Source: Campylobacterales bacterium (GTDB lineage: Bacteria; Campylobacterota; Campylobacteria; Campylobacterales; Hydrogenimonadaceae). From it: 12,482 nucleotides of DNA. The position numbers and the translations under genes are program-made. Of the stretch, positions 5,408 to 12,482 are shown piece after piece; position 1 is the first letter of the stretch, and every line of letters begins with the position of its first letter. The stretch lies in assembly GCA_027067015.1 (NCBI GenBank), contig JAMOMS010000061.1, positions 1-12,482 of the forward strand, in the 5' to 3' direction. The notes below the pieces were generated by a model. The model worked only from the letters and a program-made list of their open reading frames with translations, searched no databases and had not been told where the DNA came from.

Positions 5408-6598
5408 TTGAACCATAAGAAAGTGTTGATTCTGGGCGGCGGTTTCGCGGGGTTGGAGGCGGCCATCTTCCTGCGCAAAAAGGGGTGGTCGGTGACGATG
5501 ATCTCCAACCGCGACTACTTCTATATCTACCCCACCTCCATCTGGGTGCCCACCGGGGAGGCGAGTTTTGAGGATGTGAGCATTCCGCTCAAGCGCCTTT
5601 CGTGGGTGCACGGCTTTGAGCTGATTGTTGACGAGGTCAAAGAGATTCACGCCAAAGAGCGGCGGGTGGTCTGCGCGGAAGAGACCTACACCTGCGATTT
5701 TCTTGTGATCGCCATGGGAAGCGGCAAGGTCAAGCATGAGGGAAGCGAGCACTTTCTCTCCATCTGCGGCCATCCCGAAGAGTCGCTCAAGATCAAGGAG
5801 CGGCTGGAGGCGTTGGTGCAAAAGGGGAGCGGAAAGATCGCCATGGGATTTGGCGGCAACCCCAAAGACCCCAGCAACGTGCGGGGCGGCCCGGCTTTTG
5901 AGGTGCTTTTTAATGTGCACAATATGCTTAAGAAAAAGGGGATCCGCGACAAGTTCGAGCTTACCTTTTTCGCGCCCATGAAAGAGCCCGGCGCGCGGTT
6001 GGGTACCAAAGCGCTGAAGATGATGGATATGTTTTTTGAGCGTCTGGATATCCGCCGCCAGACGGGCAAAAAGATCAAACGTTTCGAGGCCGACGGCGTG
6101 GTGCTGGAGGATGATAGCAAGATCGAGAGCGACTTTACCATGTTCATTCCCGCCGGCGACGGTCACCCGGTTTTCAAAAACTCCGACCTGCCGCTCAACG
6201 AAGCGGGGTTGATCCGCATCAACGACTATTGCGAGGTGGTGCACGATTATGACGAGAGCCCCGAGATCTACAATGTTTTCGCCATCGGCGACAGCGCCGT
6301 GCTGGACGGCCCCGACTGGCGCGCCAAACAGGGGCACATTGCCGAGGTGATGGCCCGCAACGTGGCCTTCAACATTGACGCCATCGCCAAAGGGCGCAGT
6401 GAGCGCAAAGGGTATATGTCGCACCTGAATATTCTGTGCGTCATGGACAGCGGCGACGGCGCGGCCTTTGTCTACCGCGACGACAAAGGGGGCAAAATGA
6501 TCCCCATGCCGGTGGTGGGCCACTGGCTCAAAAAGGGGTGGGGCTGGTATTGCCGCAACTCCAAGCTTGATCGCATCCCCCGTATTCCGGGGATGTGA
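5408..6598 (+). CDS. Sulfide:quinone-reductase-like FAD-dependent oxidoreductase
   Basis: This 396-residue flavoprotein of the two-dinucleotide-binding-domain superfamily is closest in layout to sulfide:quinone oxidoreductases. The FAD Rossmann motif ILGGGFAGLEAA is at 8-19, DFLVIAMGSG at 97-106, a second nucleotide-fold segment at 140-150, and the FAD-contacting FAIGDSA at 291-297. It ends in the GHWLKKGWGWYC-type tail (371-382) that in SQRs anchors the protein to the membrane. Cysteines are C89, C96, C120, C275, C344 and C382. C120 and C344 fit the first and third conserved SQR cysteines, but the middle one, expected near NVRGGPAFE (157-165), is absent, so sulfide as substrate is uncertain. 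The start is TTG 5408, chosen because AGGAGG lies seven bases upstream at 5395-5400. It is the last gene of the ccoG operon. Confidence 0.85.
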   Translation: MNHKKVLILGGGFAGLEAAIFLRKKGWSVTMISNRDYFYIYPTSIWVPTGEASFEDVSIPLKRLSWVHGFELIVDEVKEIHAKERRVVCAEETYTCDFLVIAMGSGKVKHEGSEHFLSICGHPEESLKIKERLEALVQKGSGKIAMGFGGNPKDPSNVRGGPAFEVLFNVHNMLKKKGIRDKFELTFFAPMKEPGARLGTKALKMMDMFFERLDIRRQTGKKIKRFEADGVVLEDDSKIESDFTMFIPAGDGHPVFKNSDLPLNEAGLIRINDYCEVVHDYDESPEIYNVFAIGDSAVLDGPDWRAKQGHIAEVMARNVAFNIDAIAKGRSERKGYMSHLNILCVMDSGDGAAFVYRDDKGGKMIPMPVVGHWLKKGWGWYCRNSKLDRIPRIPGM

Positions 6599-6606
6599 TC
6601 CTTTTG

Positions 6607-6620
6607 GCCCCCCGCGGGGC
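6607..6620 (+). terminator. GC-rich hairpin after the flavoprotein gene
   Basis: GCCCC (6607-6611) pairs with GGGGC (6616-6620) around a four-base loop, nine bases after the stop codon. There is no U tract behind it, so it is a weak candidate for an intrinsic terminator and may instead protect the 3' end of the operon mRNA. Confidence 0.35.
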
Positions 6621-6621
6621 T

Positions 6622-6641
6622 TAAAACTTCTATAAAACTTC
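6622..6641 (+). repeat. Tandem 11-bp direct repeat TAAAACTTC
   Basis: TAAAACTTC occurs at 6622-6630 and again at 6633-6641, with a period of 11 bp (one helical turn). It lies 43-62 bases upstream of the -10 element of the next gene, where an activator pair on the same DNA face could bind. Confidence 0.5.
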
Positions 6642-6657
6642 GGCTTATCTTTTTTAT

Positions 6658-6679
6658 AAGGCGAAAACTCTTTCGCTTT
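6658..6679 (+). promoter_or_regulatory. Inverted repeat GCGAAA-N4-TTTCGC, candidate operator
   Basis: GCGAAA (6661-6666) and TTTCGC (6671-6676) are perfect complements separated by ACTC. Pairing extends to 9 bp (6658-6666 with 6671-6679) with one G-T wobble. The repeat occupies the -35 region of the promoter at 6684, so a dimeric regulator binding here is plausible. The protein that would bind is unknown. Confidence 0.4.
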
Positions 6680-6683
6680 GCGC

Positions 6684-6689
6684 TACAAT
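6684..6689 (+). promoter_or_regulatory. Probable -10 element (GCTACAAT) for the small gene at 6718
   Basis: TACAAT at 6684-6689, preceded by GC, repeats the motif before pyrG. Transcription would start near 6696 and include the strong AAGGAG at 6707-6712. No canonical -35 is seen; that region is taken up by an inverted repeat. Confidence 0.5.
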
Positions 6690-6717
6690 TTCGTAAAAAT
6701 TTTCCCAAGGAGCTGTG

Positions 6718-7110
6718 ATGACCCAGAAAGTCTTCAAAGAAAAATACCCCATTTTCGAGCTTTTCATCGACAAAAGCGAAACCACCTGCCAAAACGTGGA
6801 TGACGTGATCGCCCATTTCAAAGCGCGTATCGAGGAGCATCCGGTGGCCACCTATATCGCCACCTTCGACCACTACGCCCACACCGCCTCTTTGCCGGAG
6901 AGCACGATCGCCGACAATATCAAGGCGGCCAAGAACATCGTCTTTTGCTTCGGCAAAGAACTGCCGACCCCCGAGGTGATGGCGGTACGCCCCCGCTCCA
7001 TCGGCGTGAGCGACCTGGGCGACAAGTTCGTCGTGATCTTCATGGAAGCGCCCAACCCCCAGGCCAACGAGGCGATGGAGAACTGGAGCAAGGCGCTCAA
7101 AAACGCGTAA
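6718..7110 (+). CDS. Small conserved protein of unknown function (DUF6858-like)
   Basis: This 130-residue protein is predicted to be soluble and cytoplasmic. ATG 6718 is preferred over the adjacent GTG 6715 because AAGGAG at 6707-6712 lies five bases before the ATG and only two before the GTG. Visible features are an N-terminal FKEKYPIFELFIDKSET block, a helix (28-40), the central HPVATYIATFDHYAHT stretch (41-56) with H52 and H55, FCFGKELPTPEVMAVRPRS (76-94) and the strand KFVVIFMEAPNPQANE (103-118). C24, C77 and the two histidines could bind a metal, but that is speculation. From memory it resembles the uncharacterised DUF6858 family of Campylobacterota, which I cannot check here. It is monocistronic by its own promoter and a following hairpin. 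Confidence 0.82.
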   Translation: MTQKVFKEKYPIFELFIDKSETTCQNVDDVIAHFKARIEEHPVATYIATFDHYAHTASLPESTIADNIKAAKNIVFCFGKELPTPEVMAVRPRSIGVSDLGDKFVVIFMEAPNPQANEAMENWSKALKNA

Positions 7111-7120
7111 AACCCCATAG

Positions 7121-7145
7121 GCCCGCCCTTTCGGGGGCGCGCTTT
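7121..7145 (+). terminator. Probable intrinsic terminator after the small gene
   Basis: GCCCGCCC (7121-7128) pairs with GGGCGCGC (7135-7142) around a six-base TTTCGG loop, with one internal mismatch, and is followed only by TTT. It directly abuts the TATAAT of the next gene. The short T run keeps confidence moderate. Confidence 0.45.
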
Positions 7146-7147
7146 GA

Positions 7148-7153
7148 TATAAT
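7148..7153 (+). promoter_or_regulatory. Consensus -10 TATAAT directly before the antiporter start codon
   Basis: TATAAT ends only five bases before ATG 7159, so the expected transcription start falls at or next to the A of the start codon. No Shine-Dalgarno sequence precedes the ATG. This points to a leaderless mRNA. Confidence 0.55.
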
Positions 7154-7158
7154 CATTT

Positions 7159-8766
7159 ATGGACTATCTCTCAATTACCCTTCTGGCTGTTTTTTTGTCG
7201 GTTGTTTTGAACCTGCTTCTTAAACGGGTCAATATCCCCACCGTTATCGGTTACATTCTGACCGGTGTCATCGTTACCGTCTTTTTTGATCTGCACGAAG
7301 ATCTCGCGAGCCTGCACCACGTGGCGGAGTTTGGTATTGTCTTTTTGATGTTTACCATCGGGCTGGAGTTTTCCTACCGCCATTTGGCGAAGATGAAGCG
7401 GGAAGTCTTTCTCTACGGCGCTTTGCAGTTGGGGCTGGCCGCGGCGGTTTTTGGCGTTTTGGCCCATTTCGCGGGCGCGCTTTCTTATAAAGGGGCGATG
7501 ATCGTGGGGTTGGCGTTGGGGCTCTCTTCCACGGCGATTGTGCTCAAGACCCTGGCCGAGTCGGGGCAGATGCACGCCCCTTACGGCAGGAAAGCGGTGG
7601 GGATTTTGATCTTTCAGGATATGGCGGTGATCCCCATTTTATTGATGATCACCATCTTCTCCTCCCAAAGCGCCGATCTGGGCCAGATGCTGTGGCAGAT
7701 TCTTATTGACGCCGTGGCGGTGGGGATCATTATCTACCTGGTGGGCAAATACCTGCTGGAGTGGGTGTTGGCGCAGATTGCCAGAAGCAACGCCACGGAG
7801 ATCTTTTTGGCAAGTGTTTTGCTGATTGTCCTGGGGGCCGCCCAGATGGCCCACTTTTTTGGGTTCAGCTACTCGCTGGGGGCCTTTTTGGCCGGCATGA
7901 TGCTGGCCGAAACCCACTACCGCTACAAGATCGAGGCGGAGCTGGCGCCTTTTAGGGACCTTCTGCTGGGCCTCTTTTTCGTCACGGTGGGGATGCAGAT
8001 CGACCTGCGGGCCGTGGCCGAAAACGCCGGGTGGATTCTGCTTCTAACCGTGGTGATTATGGCGATCAAGTTTGTCACGGTTTATCTCTTTTTGCGCTTC
8101 TTTACCCGACCTCGTGTCGCCCTCAAAACCGCTTTGGCCCTCGCGCAGGTGGGTGAGTTCGCGCTGGCGGTCTTCTCTTTGGCCTCGGCCAACGGTCTGC
8201 TGGAGGGGAGGGTGACGCAGATTCTGCTTGCTTCCATTATCCTTTCGATGGTGGCGTCGGTCTTTGTGCTGGCAAGGGTGCGGGATATCGCCGATCGGTT
8301 ACTGCCGGAGCCTGAACCCGATTTCGTTCGGCCCGATTCGGCCGGTTTTTCCCACCATGTGATCTTGTGCGGTTACGGGCCGTTGGGACGCCGGGTGGCC
8401 GAGGAGTTGAAGCGCCAGGGGGTCAACTACGTGGTGCTGGAGCACGATATCAACCGGGTCGAGGAGGGGCAGAAGGCGGGTGAGCCCATCTTTTTCGCCA
8501 ACGCCGCCAACGAAGAGGTGCTCAAACACTTTGAGGCCTCCCGTGCCTGCGCGGTCATTGTGGCGGTGGACAATGCCAAACACCTGCGCCTTATCTGCGA
8601 GGCGGTGGACGCCGTGGCGCCGGAGGCCAACCTGGTGGCCAAGGTCAAGACCCGATCGGAAGCGGAGCTGATTACGGGGCTGGATGTGGACCATGTGGTG
8701 ATCGAGAGCGAGGAGATGGCCAGACTGCTGGTGGCCGAGGCGATGCGTTGTCGGCTTTTCGGGTAG
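7159..8766 (+). CDS. Monovalent cation:proton antiporter-2 (CPA2) with RCK domain, KefB/KefC-like
   Basis: This 535-residue inner-membrane protein exchanges K+ or Na+ for H+ and should serve pH and ion homeostasis. Residues 1-380 form the hydrophobic Na+/H+ exchanger domain with about 12 segments, including the family segments GYILTGVIV (31-39), FGIVFLMFTIGLEFS and the LSSTAIVLKTLAE stretch. The cytoplasmic RCK (TrkA-N) domain begins at 399 with HHVILCGYGPLGRRVAEEL; the GYGPLG glycines (405-410) would bind NAD(H) or a related nucleotide. Full TrkA-C is lacking, so the protein stops shortly after the RCK-N fold, as in Kef-type proteins. ATG 7159 opens the first hydrophobic helix directly. It is a lone gene between two hairpins or promoters, with pyrG 70 bases downstream. 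The exact ion, and glutathione gating as in E. coli Kef, cannot be judged. Confidence 0.93.
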   Translation: MDYLSITLLAVFLSVVLNLLLKRVNIPTVIGYILTGVIVTVFFDLHEDLASLHHVAEFGIVFLMFTIGLEFSYRHLAKMKREVFLYGALQLGLAAAVFGVLAHFAGALSYKGAMIVGLALGLSSTAIVLKTLAESGQMHAPYGRKAVGILIFQDMAVIPILLMITIFSSQSADLGQMLWQILIDAVAVGIIIYLVGKYLLEWVLAQIARSNATEIFLASVLLIVLGAAQMAHFFGFSYSLGAFLAGMMLAETHYRYKIEAELAPFRDLLLGLFFVTVGMQIDLRAVAENAGWILLLTVVIMAIKFVTVYLFLRFFTRPRVALKTALALAQVGEFALAVFSLASANGLLEGRVTQILLASIILSMVASVFVLARVRDIADRLLPEPEPDFVRPDSAGFSHHVILCGYGPLGRRVAEELKRQGVNYVVLEHDINRVEEGQKAGEPIFFANAANEEVLKHFEASRACAVIVAVDNAKHLRLICEAVDAVAPEANLVAKVKTRSEAELITGLDVDHVVIESEEMARLLVAEAMRCRLFG

Positions 8767-8795
8767 CTTTTACCTGCCTCTTAGAGGGGCTTGGC

Positions 8796-8801
8796 TACAA
8801 T
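8796..8801 (+). promoter_or_regulatory. Probable -10 element (GCTACAAT) for pyrG-recJ
   Basis: TACAAT at 8796-8801, preceded by GGC, gives a start near 8808. The leader carries AGAGGG (8825-8830) six bases before ATG 8837. No -35 is recognisable. Confidence 0.5.
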
Positions 8802-8809
8802 CGCGTTAG

Positions 8810-10470
<1,661 letters not shown>

Positions 10471-10481
10471 GTTTTTATCGG

Positions 10482-12068
10482 TTGGAAGATCTTCCCCTGC
10501 TTGACAAATCCGCGGTAGAGGCGCTTTTGCGCGCCCGCTTCCCCGAAGGATTCGTGCCTCTCTCCCGACTTCCCGACCCCTTTGCCCTGCACGATATGGA
10601 CCGGGCTGTCGGGCGTATCGCCCGGGCGATACGCGAAAAAGAGCGGATTGTCGTGGTGGGTGACTATGATGTGGACGGGGTGGTCTCTTCGGCGTTGATG
10701 GAGGAGTTTTTTGAAAGGGTCGGCGCAAGGGCCGAGATCTTTATTCCCAACCGTTTTGAAGACGGTTACGGCCTTTCGGCCGAGCTTGTGGCCCGGCTGG
10801 AGGCGGATGTGATCGTGACGGTGGATAACGGTATCAACGCCGTGGAGGCCGCGGCGCTTTGTCGCAGGCGGGGGATCGACCTGGTTGTAACCGACCACCA
10901 CACCCCCGGTCCAGAACTGCCCGACGCCTATGCCGTGGTGAATCCCAAAAAGAGAGCGTGCCGTTTTCCCTACCCTGAAATCTGCGGGGCGCAGGTGGCC
11001 TGGTTTTTGATCGGGGGGCTCAAAAAAGAGCTGGGGTTGACACTGCCCATGGCCAGTTTTCTTGACCTGTTGGCGCTGGCGATCGTGGCGGACGTGATGC
11101 CGCTTAAAGGTATCAACCGGACACTGGTGCAAAAAGGGCTTGAGCGGCTCTCGACCTCTTCACGGCCCGCCTTTGTCGTGGCGAGGGAGCGGCTGGGCAA
11201 ACGGCGTTTCACGGCCGAGGATGTGGGGTTTGCCATCGCGCCCCGGCTCAACAGCGCCGGCCGAATGGGCGACGCCGGGCGGGCGCTCCGTTTTTTGCGG
11301 GCCCAAAGCGTGGCGGAGGCGTCGGTGTTGTGGGATGAACTGGAGGCGCTTAACATAAAACGCCGCCAGACGGAGAATGAGATCGAGGCTTTCGCACTTC
11401 AAAATGTTTCGCCCGACGATCCGATTATCGTGGCGGCGGGAGAGGCGTGGCATGAGGGGGTCGTGGGTATCGTGGCCTCCCGCCTGGCCGGCAAATTCGG
11501 CAAGCCGGCGGTGGTGCTGAGCGTGGAAGGCGGGCGGGCCAAAGGGAGCGGTCGAAGCGTGGGACAGGTGGACCTGTACGGTCTGCTCAAAGAGGCTTCG
11601 GAGCACCTGGAGGGGTTTGGGGGGCACAAGATGGCCGCCGGTCTTTCGTTGGAGGCTTCGCGAATCGACGCTTTCTCCCGGGCGATTCGCAAGGCGGCGG
11701 GGCGTCTGGACGCTTCGCTGTTCGTGCCCGAAAGCCCGGTGCTCGGCCGCTTGCCGGCGGAGGCGATCGACTGGGAGCTGATGGAGATACTCCAGCGCTA
11801 CGAACCCTACGGGGAAGGAAACCCCAAGCCAGAATTCCTGATTGAAAAGATCAAAATTTTTGATGCTTTTTTGATTGGTCGGGAAAAACGCCATCTTAAA
11901 CTGACAGTCGGCGTAAAAAATCGGCGTTTTCCCGCGCTCTTTTTTGGATGCCAAACCCTCTATGAACCCGGCACCGATGCCCGAATACAGGGGTCTTTGC
12001 AAGTCAACGAGTTCCAGGGGCGCCGGGAGATCCAAATTCTTGTCAATCAAATAATGGTGATAAAATAA
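10482..12068 (+). CDS. recJ: Single-stranded-DNA-specific exonuclease RecJ (DHH family)
   Basis: RecJ is a 5'-3' single-strand DNA exonuclease used in RecF-pathway recombination, mismatch and base-excision repair. Numbering from TTG 10482, the DHH-family metal motifs are in order: GDYDVDG with D61/D63/D65, VDNGIN (D115), DHH at 138-140, ADVMPL, and the APRLNSAGRM motif. The DHHA1 domain follows with VGIVASRLAGKFGKP and the EGFGGHKMAAG motif (H382), then a C-terminal OB-like domain. The 528-residue length matches Campylobacter RecJ. The start is uncertain: the frame stays open upstream into pyrG (GTG 10353), but family N-termini begin just before the LLDKSAVEALL segment, so TTG 10482, 11 bases after the pyrG stop, fits best, although no clear Shine-Dalgarno is seen. 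The pyrG-recJ order is also found in Campylobacter, and the two are likely co-transcribed. Confidence 0.93.
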   Translation: MEDLPLLDKSAVEALLRARFPEGFVPLSRLPDPFALHDMDRAVGRIARAIREKERIVVVGDYDVDGVVSSALMEEFFERVGARAEIFIPNRFEDGYGLSAELVARLEADVIVTVDNGINAVEAAALCRRRGIDLVVTDHHTPGPELPDAYAVVNPKKRACRFPYPEICGAQVAWFLIGGLKKELGLTLPMASFLDLLALAIVADVMPLKGINRTLVQKGLERLSTSSRPAFVVARERLGKRRFTAEDVGFAIAPRLNSAGRMGDAGRALRFLRAQSVAEASVLWDELEALNIKRRQTENEIEAFALQNVSPDDPIIVAAGEAWHEGVVGIVASRLAGKFGKPAVVLSVEGGRAKGSGRSVGQVDLYGLLKEASEHLEGFGGHKMAAGLSLEASRIDAFSRAIRKAAGRLDASLFVPESPVLGRLPAEAIDWELMEILQRYEPYGEGNPKPEFLIEKIKIFDAFLIGREKRHLKLTVGVKNRRFPALFFGCQTLYEPGTDARIQGSLQVNEFQGRREIQILVNQIMVIK

Positions 12069-12096
12069 GATAATTTTTACCATCAGGCTGTTACAC

Positions 12097-12106
12097 TATA
12101 TATACA
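12097..12106 (+). promoter_or_regulatory. AT-rich candidate -10 region before the Tat flavoprotein gene
   Basis: TATATA (12097-12102) or TATACA (12101-12106) could serve as the -10 of a promoter between recJ and the next gene; the two overlap, and no -35 decides between them. AGGAG follows at 12118-12122. Confidence 0.35.
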
Positions 12107-12130
12107 TACGTTAACACAGGAGTGACGGCC

Positions 12131-12482
12131 ATGGATAAAAAGATGATGAAGCAGAGTCAGGAAGTGATCGAAGAGCTTTTAAAGCGAGAGGGTATGAGCC
12201 GCCGGGACGCTTTGAAGCTAATGGGCCTTGGCGGTGCGGCGACGATGATGGGCGCGGCGCCTTCAGCGGCCCAGGCGGCCACCGAGGCGATGGCTTCGAG
12301 TGACAAGAAAGCCAAAATCGTGATTGTCGGCGGCGGCGCCGGTGGTATTATGGCGGCGGCCAGGATGCGCAAAGCGGCACCCAACGCCGAGATCGTCTTG
12401 ATCGCCCCCAACGATATTCACCTCTATCAACCCGGACAGGTCTTTATGGCGGCGGGTCTTTACACCGAAGACGACATTCGCA
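12131..12482 (+). CDS. Tat-exported SQR-like FAD-dependent oxidoreductase, 3'-truncated by the window edge
   Basis: The first 117 residues are visible. ATG 12131 has AGGAG eight bases upstream. A 22-residue charged extension precedes a twin-arginine motif SRRDALK (23-29), a hydrophobic stretch rich in Gly/Ala/Met (30-46) and a likely signal-peptidase site after AQA (47-49), so the protein should be exported folded, with its flavin, to the periplasm. The mature part opens with the FAD-binding motif KIVIVGGGAGGIMAA (62-76) and then PNAEIVLIAPNDIHLYQPGQVF (84-105); the HxYQPG element is typical of sulfide:quinone reductases and relatives. Periplasmic SQR-like or flavocytochrome c sulfide dehydrogenase-like function is likely, but the diagnostic cysteines lie beyond the window. 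It probably starts a new transcription unit 62 bases after recJ. Confidence 0.85.
   Translation, partial: MDKKMMKQSQEVIEELLKREGMSRRDALKLMGLGGAATMMGAAPSAAQAATEAMASSDKKAKIVIVGGGAGGIMAAARMRKAAPNAEIVLIAPNDIHLYQPGQVFMAAGLYTEDDIR

Noticed and set aside
8776..8790. Intrinsic terminator after the antiporter gene (GCCTC-TTA-GAGG)
   Set aside because: Only four base pairs, a three-base loop and no T tract.

Overview
The window looks like a chromosomal segment from a member of the Campylobacterota (the former Epsilonproteobacteria), from a lineage with GC-rich coding sequence. The main reasons are the pyrG-recJ gene order (the same pair is adjacent in Campylobacter), the small HP0495/YbeD-type (DUF493) protein, ccoG, sulfide:quinone-reductase-like flavoproteins, and short promoters of the GCTACAAT / TATAAT type with little recognisable -35. 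Gene content points to a redox-versatile chemolithotroph: Fe-S proteins, molybdenum cofactor synthesis, cbb3-oxidase maturation and sulfide-oxidation-like enzymes. The genus cannot be fixed from this sequence alone.

Layout. Bases 1-858 (+) hold the 3' part of a protein with two [4Fe-4S] clusters and extra cysteine pairs. It converges, 8 bp apart, on a minus-strand operon transcribed from about 2730 down to 867: moaC (molybdenum cofactor), a DUF493 protein overlapping the end of moaC, and a long all-helical protein of unknown function. Bases 2710-2888 form a divergent intergenic region with a good sigma70-type promoter and a perfect 13-bp inverted repeat. From there a tight plus-strand operon runs to 6598: a serine-recombinase-like DNA-binding protein that has lost its catalytic residues, ccoG, a NifX/NifB-C-domain protein, and a sulfide:quinone-reductase-like flavoprotein. 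A separately promoted small conserved protein (6718-7110), a KefB-type cation/proton antiporter with an RCK domain (7159-8766), pyrG (8837-10470, broken by one missing G in a G run), recJ (10482-12068) and the start of a Tat-exported flavoprotein (12131 to the window end) follow.

The most interesting part is 2780-6598. A resolvase fold without the catalytic serine and arginines, but with an intact Hin-like minor-groove arm and helix-turn-helix, sits beside an inverted repeat that overlaps its own -35 element. I infer a former recombinase now acting as an autoregulatory transcription factor of a redox operon, not an active DNA inverter. The window holds no tRNA, rRNA, CRISPR array or insertion sequence that I can see, and no gene-free stretch above 300 bases; the longest is about 180 bases, at 2710-2888.
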